Part shown: positions 46,031 to 56,120 of the stretch, in pieces | Layout: each line of letters begins with the position of its first letter | Position numbering within the stretch: position 1 is the stretch's first letter | NCBI RefSeq assembly: GCF_900115805.1 | Contig: NZ_FOXU01000001.1 | Span: 248,001 to 312,000 of the forward strand | Origin: Psychrobacillus psychrotolerans | Lineage (GTDB): Bacteria > Bacillota > Bacilli > Bacillales_A > Planococcaceae | Direction: 5' to 3' | Length of the DNA stretch: 64,000 nt | Translations under genes and position numbers: made by a program | The notes under the pieces: generated by a model | Told to the model about the DNA's origin: nothing | Database searches by the model: none | The model's input: only the letters and a program-made list of their open reading frames with translations

Positions 46031-46879
46031 TTAATATTGATGCATTTCTACAATCCCATTTATCGCTACGAAAGCATTTATGTCAATTGTCTTTATAAGT
46101 GATCTAAGTTCAGGTTCTTCCAACCTATTAATAAAACAAATGACTATTTCAACTTGTTCATTTGTGTGGCCTACTTCACCAGCTATATATGTAACCCCTC
46201 GACCTAAATGAGCTTGAATTGCATCACCAATTTTTCGGGAGTGATCGCTAATAATCATAATGTTTTTAGATTCATCAAAACCAGCTTGTACCATGTCTAT
46301 TACCTTCATAGCTATAAAGTATGCTATAGCCGAACATAAAGCACCCTTTAGCCCATAAATTAGCATGGCAAATGAAAATATTAACACATTAATACTCATA
46401 ATAACTTCTCCCACGGATAATGGGAATTTCTTCGCAATTAGTATTGCTAAAATTTCTGTACCATCTAAGGCACCACCTTTACGTAAAACAATACCAATCC
46501 CTAAACCGATCATAATACCACCTAATACTGCTACTAACATGGTATCACCTGAAATAATAGATGGAATGTGATGCAACAAGCTTGTAGACATTGATAGTGC
46601 TGTGATACCAATAACTGAACTAAAAGCAAATGACTTCCCAAGTTCTTTATAACCTATAAATATAAAGGGAATATTTAAAACAAATAGGAATAAACTTAAT
46701 GAATATCCCGTCATATGAGAAAATAAGATAGAAATTCCCGTAATCCCACCATCAATTATATCGTTTGGGATCAGTACGGCTTCTAGTCCGATAGCTGTGA
46801 TTAGCGCTCCCAATATAATAAACAAAACACGACTTATTCTTTCAAATGTAGTAATAGTCTGTCCATTTCTTATTTCCAA
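46031..46879 (-). CDS. YitT family membrane protein
   Basis: Five to six membrane segments in the first 190 residues (LGALITAIGLEAVLIPNDII and GGITGISILFSHMTG are the family signature) followed by a cytoplasmic DUF2179 domain with ITYIAGEVGH-like strand. The Bacillus family has several paralogues of unknown function. Single gene. Confidence 0.9.
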   Translation of the reverse strand: MEIRNGQTITTFERISRVLFIILGALITAIGLEAVLIPNDIIDGGITGISILFSHMTGYSLSLFLFVLNIPFIFIGYKELGKSFAFSSVIGITALSMSTSLLHHIPSIISGDTMLVAVLGGIMIGLGIGIVLRKGGALDGTEILAILIAKKFPLSVGEVIMSINVLIFSFAMLIYGLKGALCSAIAYFIAMKVIDMVQAGFDESKNIMIISDHSRKIGDAIQAHLGRGVTYIAGEVGHTNEQVEIVICFINRLEEPELRSLIKTIDINAFVAINGIVEMHQY

Positions 46880-47044
46880 TCGGCTGGACTCCTTTTATAG
46901 CTGAATAAAGAACATCAAAACACTCCTAATTTTTATTACTCTATAAATATATGTTAGTTCATTGTCTTGTTATGCTGCTTCTGTCTAGCTATAAAATAAA
47001 CTATTCTTAAATTGTATTTTTTGCTGTATACCTTATTATTCTAC

Positions 47045-47078
47045 AAAAAAAGACTCCCAATGATGAAGGGAGTCTTTT
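47045..47078 (-). terminator. Terminator of odhAB
   Basis: AAAAGACTCCC with GGGAGTCTTTT, T run on the minus strand. Confidence 0.92.
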
Positions 47079-47082
47079 AATA

Positions 47083-48312
47083 TTAGCTATTTAGTAATAG
47101 GTCTTCAGGACTTTCAAGTAATTCTTTAACAGTTTTTAAGAAACCTACTGAATCCTTGCCATCGATTACACGGTGGTCATAAGATAATGCAATGTACATC
47201 ATTGGACGGATTTCAACTTCATTTCCAACAGCGATTGGACGCTTTTGAATTGTGTGCATTCCTAAAATACCAACTTGTGTACCATTTAGAATAGGTGTTG
47301 ACATTAATGATCCGAATACTCCACCGTTAGTAATAGTGAAAGAACCACCTGACATATCAGAAAGAGTTAATTTGTTATCACGAGCTTTTTTAGCAAGTTC
47401 TCCAATATTAGCTTCGATTTCTGCAAAGTTCTTACGGTCTGCATCACGAACGATCGGAACTACAAGACCACCTTCGGTAGAAACAGCGATACCAATATCA
47501 TAGAAGTTATTTTTCACAATATCTGTACCATCAATTTGAGAATTTACATACGGATATTTTTTAAGTGCTGCAACTACTGCTTTTGTAAAGAATGACATAA
47601 ATCCAAGACGCACATCATTTTGTTCAAAGAATTGATCTTTTTTACGTGAACGAAGTGCCATAACATTTGTCATATCAATTTCATTGAAAGTTGTAAGCAT
47701 AGCTGTATTTTGTCTTACTTCTAATAGACGTGTTGCGATTGTTTGACGACGACGAGACATTTTTTCACGAGTCGTACGACCATCATCTTCTTTAGGAGCA
47801 CTAGCTGTTGGTGCTGGTGCTGCTTTTGCAGGTGTAGGAGCAGAACCATGAGCTGAAACGTCTTGTACACGTACGCGACCCATAGGATCTACTGGTGAAA
47901 TCTCACTTAGGTTAATGCCTTTTTCACGAGCTAGTTTACGAGCTGCAGGACTAGCAATAGTACGGTCTTGCTCAGATGAAGTTTCTTCTGCTACAGGCGC
48001 TGCTTTAGGAGCTTCCGGAGCTTTAGTTTCTTCTTTAGCTTCAGGTGCTGCTGTTGGTGCTGATGTATTTGAACCTGATCCAGCTCCAACTACTGCAATT
48101 ACTTGCCCTACTTGAACTGTATCTCCTTCAGCTGCTAGAAGTTCACTAACTACTCCAGCCTCTTCGGAAATAACTTCAACGTTTACTTTATCTGTTTCTA
48201 GTTCAACGATGAACTCACCTTTTTCAACTGTATCACCTGGTTGTTTTAACCATTGTGCAATGGTACCTTCTGTAATTGATTCTGCTAATTCTGGAACTAT
48301 GATGTCTGCCAC
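47083..48312 (-). CDS. odhB: Dihydrolipoyl succinyltransferase (2-oxoglutarate dehydrogenase E2)
   Basis: E2 of the 2-oxoglutarate dehydrogenase complex. A lipoyl domain (residues 1-78, lipoylated Lys in [11 protein letters not shown] at about 43), an Ala/Pro-rich linker, a peripheral subunit-binding domain (about 120-155, [13 protein letters not shown]), a second linker and the acyltransferase domain with the catalytic [15 protein letters not shown] near the end. The stop-start gap from odhA is 28 bases; both form one operon. Confidence 0.97.
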   Translation of the reverse strand: MADIIVPELAESITEGTIAQWLKQPGDTVEKGEFIVELETDKVNVEVISEEAGVVSELLAAEGDTVQVGQVIAVVGAGSGSNTSAPTAAPEAKEETKAPEAPKAAPVAEETSSEQDRTIASPAARKLAREKGINLSEISPVDPMGRVRVQDVSAHGSAPTPAKAAPAPTASAPKEDDGRTTREKMSRRRQTIATRLLEVRQNTAMLTTFNEIDMTNVMALRSRKKDQFFEQNDVRLGFMSFFTKAVVAALKKYPYVNSQIDGTDIVKNNFYDIGIAVSTEGGLVVPIVRDADRKNFAEIEANIGELAKKARDNKLTLSDMSGGSFTITNGGVFGSLMSTPILNGTQVGILGMHTIQKRPIAVGNEVEIRPMMYIALSYDHRVIDGKDSVGFLKTVKELLESPEDLLLNS

Positions 48313-48340
48313 TTAAATTTCCTCCTCTAGTAATCCTATC

Positions 48341-51142
48341 TTATAAGCTTTTTAAAGCTTCTTCAATAATACGTGCTTGTTCTACTTTATACGTATCTCC
48401 ATCACCTTCTGCAGGACTTGCTCTATGCACACGACCTACATAAGTAATTTCTTGATCCTTTGCTATTTCTAATAGATATGGTAGAGCAAAGTTCCATGAA
48501 CCCATGTTTTCTGGTTCTTCTTGAGCCCAAACAAGTTGTTTCGCATTTGGGAAACGAGAAACAATTTGTTGAATCTTTTCTTGTGGGAATGGATACAGTT
48601 GTTCCACACGAACAATATGAATATGATCGAAACCTGCACCATCTTTTACTTTGTCTGCTAAGTCTATTGCAAGTTTACCACTAACAAAGATAATTTTCTC
48701 TACTTTGTCTGCTTGTTGGCCTAAACCAGGTTGCTCCACAACTGTTTCAAATTGACCAGTTGTTAAATCTGCTACATCAGCTCCAACTAATGGATGACGT
48801 AATAAGGATTTAGGTGAAACAATGATTAACGGACGAATAGCATCTTCCTTAAGCATTTTTGCTTGTCTGCGTAAAATGTGGAAATAGTTAGCAGCACTAG
48901 ATAGATTTGCAACTGTCCAGTTATTTTCAGCCGCTAATTGTAAGTAACGTTCTAAACGAGCACTAGAATGCTCAGAACCTTGGCCTTCAGCAGCATGTGG
49001 CAATAGCATAACCAAGCCTGATTTAAGACCCCATTTAGCTCTCGCCGAACTGATAAAGTTATCGAACATAACTTGTGCCATATTTGCAAAGTCACCATAT
49101 TGTGCTTCCCAGATTGTTAGTGAGTTATTATCCTCTAAGTTATAGCCAAATTCATACCCTAATATTGCTGCTTCTGTAAGTGGACTATTATGCACTACAA
49201 ATGAAGCGTTTCCATCACTAATCGCATGAATTGGTGTTAATTCAGCACCAGTTTTTTCATCATGAAGTACTAAATGTCTATGAGAGAAAGTCCCACGTTG
49301 AGCATCTTGACCAGATAAACGGATAGAATTTCCTTCTTGTAAAATTGTTGCAAATGCTAATGTTTCTGCATGGCCCCAATCGACTTTCCCTTTACCTTTG
49401 AACGGTTCTTCACGACGCTTCAATATTTTTTCTAGCTTTTTGAAAGCATTAAAGTCAGCTGGCCATGTAAGTAGCTCTTCATTGATTTTAGCAAGCTTAC
49501 TCTCTTCTACCCCTGTTTGAATTTCCGGCATACCATCTAAAACAACTTGTGGTATAACGATATCATGTACAGTAGATGGTGGAAGTTCTTTCACACGATC
49601 ATAAGCTTGTTGCATTTCAGCGAAAACAGACTGGTCTAATGATTTCACATCAGAATTCTCCATTAAGTTTTCCGCTACTAACTGCTTGCCGTATAACTCA
49701 CGAACAGTTGGATGCTTATGAATAGAATGATACATGGTTGGATTTGTTACTAGCGGCTCATCCATTTCGTTGTGACCATAGCGACGATAACCTAGTAAGT
49801 CAATCACAATATCTTTCCCGAATTTTTGACGGTATTCATGCGCAAATTTTGCAACCCCAATTACTGCCTCAGGATCATCTGCATTCACATGAATGACAGG
49901 TACTTCATAACCTTTTGCAGGATCAGAAGAATAGTTAGTTGATCGAGAATCATAATGTTCAGTAGTAAAACCAATCATATTATTAGCAATAATATGGATA
50001 GAACCGCCTGTTTGATATCCACGAACTCGACTATAGTTCAATACTTCTGTTACTACCCCTTGACCTGGGAAAGCTGCGTCTCCATGTACTAAAATAGCAA
50101 AAGCCGCATTTTTATCTTGAACAGGATAACCGGCCGCATCTGTTGTTTCTTGTGCAGCACGTGTTTGACCAGTAACAATAGGACTTACTACCTCTAAATG
50201 GGAAGGGTTATACGCAAGTTTTACTGTTAAACCTGATTGAGAGCGATAGCTTGCCCCTTTATGGTACTTAACGTCACCAAACCAACCTTCCGAAAGTTCA
50301 AGTGAACCATCCTTCGGTAAAAATGATTCAGTAGGAACATGTGCAAACTCTGCAAACATCATTTCATATGGTTTATTTAGGACATGAGTTAATACATTTA
50401 GTCGACCACGATGAGCCATACCTATATTTACTTGCTTTGTATTTGTTTTATTGGATTGACGAACTAATTCATCCATTAATACAACTAATGAGTCTAAACC
50501 TTCAATGGAGAAGCGTTTAGCTCCAACAAACGTCCGATGGATGAACTTCTCAAATCCTTCGACTTGTGTTAAACGTTTAAGTAATTGTTTTTTGTCTTCA
50601 GCTGAAAGCTTTTCTCTTATAGCACCTTTTTCAATCTTTTCTTGTAACCAAGTACGTTCTTCCGTATTGACAATATGAGCAATTTCAAACGCAATTTTAT
50701 CTGTGTACATAGAACGCAAATATTCTATTGCTTGTAAACCATTCATTATATTGGCTGGAGCATTTTTAATAAGGAAAGACACGGGTACTTCTCGTAAATC
50801 TTGCTCAGATAAACCATAAGTAGTTAAATTAAGCTTTGAATCTTCTTTTGGTCCATCATTTAATGGATAAATATTAGCCGTTAAGTGACCATGATTCCGA
50901 ATGGCATCTGCTAGTTGAATAGCATTAACCACTTTTTCAAAGTTATTAGGCTCTACAATAGGTGTATCAGGGCTGTTTGATGATGATGAAGCGGGCATCT
51001 TAGGTGCTCCATATTGCTTAAACAACTCTACTAATTCAGGATCCACATCGTCCGGAGACTGTAAGAATACATCATACTGCTCCATCACATACCCAAGGTT
51101 CGGACCAGAAAAAGCTGACCAAGGTGTTTGATTGTTCGACAT
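48341..51142 (-). CDS. odhA: 2-oxoglutarate dehydrogenase E1
   Basis: Thiamine-diphosphate-dependent E1 of the TCA cycle, 933 residues. GMAHRGRLNVL (about 242-252), HGDAAFPGQGVV (about 350) and the later DAQRGTFSHRH and PHAAEGQGSEHSSARLERYL segments are all typical, as is the N-terminal WSAFSGPNLGYVMEQY recruiting helix. The operon sits next to an ArlRS-like system, the same order as in staphylococci. Confidence 0.97.
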   Translation of the reverse strand: MSNNQTPWSAFSGPNLGYVMEQYDVFLQSPDDVDPELVELFKQYGAPKMPASSSSNSPDTPIVEPNNFEKVVNAIQLADAIRNHGHLTANIYPLNDGPKEDSKLNLTTYGLSEQDLREVPVSFLIKNAPANIMNGLQAIEYLRSMYTDKIAFEIAHIVNTEERTWLQEKIEKGAIREKLSAEDKKQLLKRLTQVEGFEKFIHRTFVGAKRFSIEGLDSLVVLMDELVRQSNKTNTKQVNIGMAHRGRLNVLTHVLNKPYEMMFAEFAHVPTESFLPKDGSLELSEGWFGDVKYHKGASYRSQSGLTVKLAYNPSHLEVVSPIVTGQTRAAQETTDAAGYPVQDKNAAFAILVHGDAAFPGQGVVTEVLNYSRVRGYQTGGSIHIIANNMIGFTTEHYDSRSTNYSSDPAKGYEVPVIHVNADDPEAVIGVAKFAHEYRQKFGKDIVIDLLGYRRYGHNEMDEPLVTNPTMYHSIHKHPTVRELYGKQLVAENLMENSDVKSLDQSVFAEMQQAYDRVKELPPSTVHDIVIPQVVLDGMPEIQTGVEESKLAKINEELLTWPADFNAFKKLEKILKRREEPFKGKGKVDWGHAETLAFATILQEGNSIRLSGQDAQRGTFSHRHLVLHDEKTGAELTPIHAISDGNASFVVHNSPLTEAAILGYEFGYNLEDNNSLTIWEAQYGDFANMAQVMFDNFISSARAKWGLKSGLVMLLPHAAEGQGSEHSSARLERYLQLAAENNWTVANLSSAANYFHILRRQAKMLKEDAIRPLIIVSPKSLLRHPLVGADVADLTTGQFETVVEQPGLGQQADKVEKIIFVSGKLAIDLADKVKDGAGFDHIHIVRVEQLYPFPQEKIQQIVSRFPNAKQLVWAQEEPENMGSWNFALPYLLEIAKDQEITYVGRVHRASPAEGDGDTYKVEQARIIEEALKSL

Positions 51143-51405
51143 TTAGAAAAACCTCCAACATTTTGTGCCTTTTAGGCATTTATCATAAATACATTTAAGT
51201 GGATAAAAAGTTCTAGAGTAATGCATGTAAAAAATACACGCTTATACCTCTCTATAGTTTACCACTCTTTTATATAGTCTCAAACTATCCTTATATAAGA
51301 ACAATTTTTCCATCTCAATCTTACTACTATCGGGAAAAAATACAATGGTTTTTTTCAAAAAAATTCAGTATTTCGTCATATTTTTTTTACAATGCTACTG
51401 AATGA

Positions 51406-52782
51406 TTATTCACTTGTTAATTTAGGGAATAAAATGTAAAATTTTGTCCATTTCCCTTTTTCACTATCCAAAGAAATGGTTCCCCCGTATTCATTTACTA
51501 GACTTTTTACTATACATAATCCCAAACCAGATCCACCTCTACGTTTGGTTCTAGCTTCATCAACGATAAAGAAACGCTCGAAAATTTTAGGTAACAATGT
51601 TCTTTCAATACCTACTCCGTTATCTTCAACTGTAATCTGGACATGGTCCATATTACAAATAACTGTTGCTTTAATAAATGGTTTCTTGTCATTATATTTT
51701 ATCGCATTTTCTATTAGATTACGCAGAATTTGCTCAAGAGCTGTAGGCGGAACAGGAACTTTTACTTGCATTTCTCCTTTAATTTCAATTATCGTCTCCG
51801 GTGATAGATGGAAGTAGTTTTGTTGCAACTCGTGAAGCACAGATATTACGGAAGTAGCTTCCTTCATCGTATGATGCTCATTTTTTGCTAATTTTAACAT
51901 TTCCTCGATTAATAACTTCATTTTTTGAATTTCTGTAAGCGATATTTCTAAAGACTCATCTAAAATGGCACGCTCTTCTTTTCCCCATCGATTCAACAAT
52001 GATAAATGTCCTTCCACTACTTGTACTGGGGTACGCAATTCGTGAGATACATTATGGATAAATTCATCTTGTCTCGAAATGGTTGTCGATACTTCATCCA
52101 TTAGTTCCTTATAAATTTTCAAAAGCTCTCCGATTTCATCTTCATTGTTGTAAACGAAACTGACTGATTTAGAAAACTTAGTCTGTTTTGCAAGCTGCAT
52201 TTCATCTCGTAATTCCTTAATAGGTTTCAACAAAACCGAAGACAACATATACCCTACTAAAGCCGAGAGGACAAGCGCGATTAGAGCGAATATTCCCATG
52301 GCTATTAATATATAATTCATGAGCTGAGAAAAGCTATCTAAACTATGAGAGATTTGTACGTATCCTTTAAACAAACCAAAGTCTAATTCCTCCACTTTAT
52401 GAAAAATTATATGACCATCAATTTCTTCTCTAATAAATCCCTCTGTTTGAAGTGTAAATGACTTTGGAAAATCACTGGCATCATTGATTCTTAGAATTTC
52501 AATACCATCGTTATTCAGTACACGAATGGATTGTTGTTGATTGACCAGCTGATTGAGTAATGTTCTGTTTTTTTGAATATCTTGTATGGAGATGATTGGA
52601 CCATTCGATTGAAAAAAGTGAGTAACCTCATCCAATGTATTTTGAGCCGTTTTTTCCTCCGAAATTTGCAGCCAATTAAAGAGCGAAAAATATAAAATAA
52701 TACACATCATAAGGAAACTTAAAAATATGGAAATCGCTGAAGCATAAGTCCACTTACGCTGTAAAGTCCATTTTTTCATCAT
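51406..52782 (-). CDS. arlS: Sensor histidine kinase, ArlS-like
   Basis: Two membrane segments (about 14-36 and 155-178) bracket an extracellular sensor of about 115 residues; HAMP, a HisKA domain with [16 protein letters not shown] and a HATPase domain ([22 protein letters not shown]) follow. Overlaps the regulator stop by four bases. The arlR-arlS then odhA-odhB gene order is shared with staphylococci, supporting orthology with ArlS, which responds to envelope and metabolic cues. Confidence 0.85.
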   Translation of the reverse strand: MMKKWTLQRKWTYASAISIFLSFLMMCIILYFSLFNWLQISEEKTAQNTLDEVTHFFQSNGPIISIQDIQKNRTLLNQLVNQQQSIRVLNNDGIEILRINDASDFPKSFTLQTEGFIREEIDGHIIFHKVEELDFGLFKGYVQISHSLDSFSQLMNYILIAMGIFALIALVLSALVGYMLSSVLLKPIKELRDEMQLAKQTKFSKSVSFVYNNEDEIGELLKIYKELMDEVSTTISRQDEFIHNVSHELRTPVQVVEGHLSLLNRWGKEERAILDESLEISLTEIQKMKLLIEEMLKLAKNEHHTMKEATSVISVLHELQQNYFHLSPETIIEIKGEMQVKVPVPPTALEQILRNLIENAIKYNDKKPFIKATVICNMDHVQITVEDNGVGIERTLLPKIFERFFIVDEARTKRRGGSGLGLCIVKSLVNEYGGTISLDSEKGKWTKFYILFPKLTSE

Positions 52783-53456
52783 CTCATCACATATCCTACG
52801 CCTCTAACCGTTTCAATTAGTGCTGCAATATCGGCAGGAAGTTTTTTTCTCAGATGCCTTATGTATACATCCACCACATTTGTTTCTACCTCTACATCAT
52901 AGCCCCATACTTTTTCCAAAATGTTATCTCTAGTCAGTACCATATTAAAATTCTCCATTAAATACACCAGCATATCGTACTCGGTTTTTGTTAACTCAAT
53001 TTCGTTTCCCTCATAGAAGACCTGATGCGCTTTTTGCTCAACAGTTAGTCCCTTAATCGACAACTCGTTTTTCACTTTTTTTTCAGATGGTTCTATTCTT
53101 CTCAGTACCGCTCGTATTCTAGCTAGCAATTCCTCAATTGCAAAAGGTTTAACAATATAATCGTCCGCACCTGACTCTAACCCAGAAACTCTATCTATAA
53201 TTGCATCTCTAGCCGTGATTAAAATAATAGGAGTACTTTTCTTCCTACGTACTCTTCGGCATATTTCTAAGCCGTTTAAATTTGGTAACATAACATCGAT
53301 TAACATAAAGTCATAAGCATGATTAAGTGCCAAATCTGCCCCTTCCCGTCCATCATGAGAAACAGTAACTTGAAAATTTTCATGCTTTAACTCAAGTTCC
53401 ACAAATTTAGCAATATTTACTTCATCTTCTATTAAAAGAATATGTTGTTGCGTCAT
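52779..53456 (-). CDS. arlR: Response regulator, ArlR-like
   Basis: An OmpR-family regulator: phospho-acceptor Asp54 ([12 protein letters not shown]) counted from this start, switch Lys in DDYIVKPF, and a winged helix with [13 protein letters not shown]. The frame is open six codons earlier, but AAAGGAG lies between the two ATGs and favours the second. Cotranscribed with the kinase. Confidence 0.9.
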   Translation of the reverse strand: MTQQHILLIEDEVNIAKFVELELKHENFQVTVSHDGREGADLALNHAYDFMLIDVMLPNLNGLEICRRVRRKKSTPIILITARDAIIDRVSGLESGADDYIVKPFAIEELLARIRAVLRRIEPSEKKVKNELSIKGLTVEQKAHQVFYEGNEIELTKTEYDMLVYLMENFNMVLTRDNILEKVWGYDVEVETNVVDVYIRHLRKKLPADIAALIETVRGVGYVMR

Positions 53457-53524
53457 ATCCTCCGCTCCTTTCATCTTGGTTTTATATTATATAGCATAAC
53501 CTAAATCAAGAAAAAACCGTTCCA

Positions 53525-55177
53525 TTATGAATGAACGGTATTGGAATATATATAATTGTTTTTTCCATTCTTCTTGGCTATATAAAGAGCTTGATCTGCA
53601 TTATCTAAAAGCTCGTCTACTGATGAGCCATCATCTGGGAACATAGCAACTCCTATAGAAGAGGTAGGTGAAAAGTAAAAGTCATCTATTGTCCAGCCTT
53701 TACGTAAGTTTTCTTGTATAGATTGAATAATTTTATCCAAACCATTGCTTCTACCATTTACATAGTCGTTGATCTGATCAACAATTATGACAAATTCGTC
53801 TCCACCGATACGATATACATTAAACTTATAGTCCAAGCTTATTTGAAGCTTTTCAGCGAAATAAGTTAGAAACTGATCCCCTATATCATGCCCATATTGA
53901 TCGTTTATAGCCTTAAAATTATCACCATCTATATATAGTAAGCCTACATTCGGAAACGCTGAACAAGCGGAAGAAATATATTCAGGAAGATCTTCATAAA
54001 AGGAACGTCTATTTGGTAGACTAGTTAAACTATCATGATAAGCCATAAACTTTAGTTGGTTTTGTAAAGCTCTCTTTTCTGTTATTTCACGAGATACTAT
54101 AACAAACGACTTTTCTTTACAATCGTCTACTGTACTCTCCACGGACGTCACAGAAGTATCAGTCCAAATCGACTTTCCATCCTTTTTTTTAAGGAGAAGT
54201 TCTAATCGAAAATTATCTAACATTTTTATCTTGGCGAAATTCACAGCTTCCGTTTGATCAGCGATAAGATTAAAGTAATAACTACCAAGTAACTCTTCTT
54301 TATCGTAATTTAAAATAGTTTCATGACTAGGTGAGGAATAAAGCAAGTATCCATCTGCATCCGTAATAGCAATTAAATCATTTGAATACTCCGTGATTAA
54401 CTTAAAGGACCGTTCAATATGGCGTAAATCCTTTAACATACGATTCTTTTCTGTATTATCAAATTGTACCGTTAAGAACTTTTCAATTTCCCCTAAATCA
54501 TCTTTTATAGGTACAACAATAGCATTTACCCAGAAAAAAGAGCCGTTTCTCGTTCGATTACGTATTTGACCATTCCAAATATGTCCATTACTGATGGTGT
54601 CCCACATGTCCTTAAAAAAAGATTCATCATGATAGTTAGAATTTAACACGTGAAAGGATTTCCCGATTACTTCTTCCTTTTTAAACCCCGTAGTCTTTTC
54701 AAACAAATCGTTTACTACTTCAATTATTCCTTTTTGATTGGTCATGGCAACAAGTGCAACTTCATTGATAGCTTCTCGATACGTCTCTAAAAGATAAGTA
54801 GATTCTCTTAAATCTTGTGTTCGTGAAACTTCTCTAGTCATTGCGAGAATATAAGTGTTTCCATTATCAAAAATAGGAATTACAGTTGTTTCGTTTATAT
54901 GTGTTCCACTTTGTACACAATGATGATCCTGGTAGCAAACAGACCCTTTTTGAGCACACGCACGATTATATTGTTGAATAATCGTTTTGTTATGAAATTC
55001 ACTAAAGCATTCATCTAAGGTTTTCCCTATCGGATTCTCTGAAAAAAGTTCAGCTGCTTTTTTATTGATAAACTCATATACATAAGTAGAATCTTCTTTT
55101 CTCATAAAGAACACATATTCATCAGATAAATCATATAATAAATGGAATTGAGTATGGTTTAAAAAGGACTTAGACAT
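53525..55177 (-). CDS. PAS-domain diguanylate cyclase
   Basis: A soluble sensor protein of 550 residues: an N-terminal PAS-like region with several Cys/His, PAS domains at about 130-250 (TTGFKKEEVIGKSFHVLN) and 255-370, and a GGDEF domain (about 380-545) with the intact RIGGDEFVIIV active site and DSLTSLPNRR start. It should make cyclic di-GMP. No EAL domain. Oxygen or redox sensing through the PAS domains is possible but not shown. Confidence 0.9.
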   Translation of the reverse strand: MSKSFLNHTQFHLLYDLSDEYVFFMRKEDSTYVYEFINKKAAELFSENPIGKTLDECFSEFHNKTIIQQYNRACAQKGSVCYQDHHCVQSGTHINETTVIPIFDNGNTYILAMTREVSRTQDLRESTYLLETYREAINEVALVAMTNQKGIIEVVNDLFEKTTGFKKEEVIGKSFHVLNSNYHDESFFKDMWDTISNGHIWNGQIRNRTRNGSFFWVNAIVVPIKDDLGEIEKFLTVQFDNTEKNRMLKDLRHIERSFKLITEYSNDLIAITDADGYLLYSSPSHETILNYDKEELLGSYYFNLIADQTEAVNFAKIKMLDNFRLELLLKKKDGKSIWTDTSVTSVESTVDDCKEKSFVIVSREITEKRALQNQLKFMAYHDSLTSLPNRRSFYEDLPEYISSACSAFPNVGLLYIDGDNFKAINDQYGHDIGDQFLTYFAEKLQISLDYKFNVYRIGGDEFVIIVDQINDYVNGRSNGLDKIIQSIQENLRKGWTIDDFYFSPTSSIGVAMFPDDGSSVDELLDNADQALYIAKKNGKNNYIYSNTVHS

Positions 55178-55366
55178 CTATTTTAAAAGCTCCAATCGAG
55201 TTCTATACTTTGCTATATTAATCATATGTATTTATGTAGAAACTTACAAGTATCTTTCATCTATTAATTGAAAAAATTTTTACAAAAATTTAATTATTTT
55301 TAAAATACTTTCTACTATGCAAAACCAAAAAAAATTAGTATATTATTAATGCAAATAATTTTATAA

Positions 55367-55456
55367 GGCAAAGTTCGCTTTGCCGAGGGAAGGCAAATGG
55401 TGCGCCACCAGTTTTGAGCTGGTCCTAGTAGGTTCGATTCCTACCCCGAAATTTTT
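55367..55456 (+). ncRNA. Cloverleaf-like structured RNA before GNAT gene
   Basis: A UUCG-capped hairpin (55367-55384) is followed by a tRNA-like array: A8-A9 equivalent, a 3-bp D-like stem GGC/GCC with GG in the loop, a 5+7 anticodon-like arm (ACCAG, loop TTTTGAG, CTGGT; TTG in the anticodon position), a 4-base variable region and a perfect T arm (GTAGG, TTCGATT, CCTAC). Only three acceptor pairs (GGG/CCC) exist and no CCA, so it is not a normal tRNA. It may be a tRNA pseudogene, a mimic, or a leader RNA. Confidence 0.45.
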
Positions 55457-55486
55457 TATGCACGTTGAAGTGAAAAATTTCAGGGG
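55444..55486 (+). promoter_or_regulatory. Competing downstream hairpin
   Basis: CCCCGAAATTTTT (55444-55456) can pair with AAAAATTTCaGGGG (55473-55486), 13 pairs with one bulged A. It uses the bases that close the cloverleaf-like structure, so the two folds compete. Confidence 0.45.
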
Positions 55487-55535
55487 AACTAGGATGACTA
55501 TGCTCATTTATGGGTTCTTTTAGGGGGCGCTTTTT

Positions 55536-56081
55536 TTGATAAAAAAACGAGATTTATTTGAATGTACATCTCTTTATGAACTAATGTCAGATCCAACCAT
55601 TTTGCCTTTCGTACGTCAAAAAGCAAATTCTGCTGACGAGTATTGGTTTATGACCAAACAGTTAATGGAAGAAGAAGAAAAAGGAACTGTTATTTCTCGT
55701 ACTATTATTAGTGATTTTGGCCAACCAATTGGCACTATAAATCTGTTTGATGTAGAAGATGGAGCAGGATTTTTAGGTACTTGGATTGGCAGTTCGTTTC
55801 AAGGTCTTGGTTACAATAAAAAAGCTAAAGAACAATTTTTGCAGGAAATTTTCTTTGAATTAGATATACAAACTGTTTTTTTACGTATTCGAAAAAGTAA
55901 TAGTAAAAGTATTCGTGCAACAGAAAAACTTAGATATGCATTAAAAGCCAATGAATCTCATCCTTCTATCTATGCAGAGGTTAACAAGACAGAAGAAGTA
56001 TTTGATCTTTACTATATACCGAAAGATTTGTTCCACTTAGTACTAATGCAACAAGAAAACGAAGAAGAACAAGCAATGTAA
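55536..56081 (+). CDS. GNAT family N-acetyltransferase, RimJ-like
   Basis: A 181-residue acetyltransferase of the RimJ/RimL type: IGTINLFDVEDGAGFLGTWI and FQGLGYNKKAKEQF form the acetyl-CoA binding region, and NSKSIRATEKL is the second helix motif. The start is TTG, chosen for the AGGGGG site eight bases upstream. Family members acetylate ribosomal proteins or amino groups of small molecules; the target is unknown. Confidence 0.85.
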   Translation: MIKKRDLFECTSLYELMSDPTILPFVRQKANSADEYWFMTKQLMEEEEKGTVISRTIISDFGQPIGTINLFDVEDGAGFLGTWIGSSFQGLGYNKKAKEQFLQEIFFELDIQTVFLRIRKSNSKSIRATEKLRYALKANESHPSIYAEVNKTEEVFDLYYIPKDLFHLVLMQQENEEEQAM

Positions 56082-56120
56082 AACAACTCCCGTCACTTCA
56101 CAAAGTGACGGGAGTTGTTT
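56081..56120. terminator. Bidirectional terminator
   Basis: AAACAACTCCCGTCACTT with AAGTGACGGGAGTTGTTT, an 18-bp perfect stem between the convergent GNAT and murG genes. Confidence 0.92.

Noticed and set aside
55367-55456. Cyclic di-GMP riboswitch near the GGDEF gene
   Set aside because: GGCAAA is present, but the GEMM core segments (GACGCAAAGCC and the receptor side of the tetraloop) are missing, and the RNA precedes the GNAT gene, not the cyclase gene.
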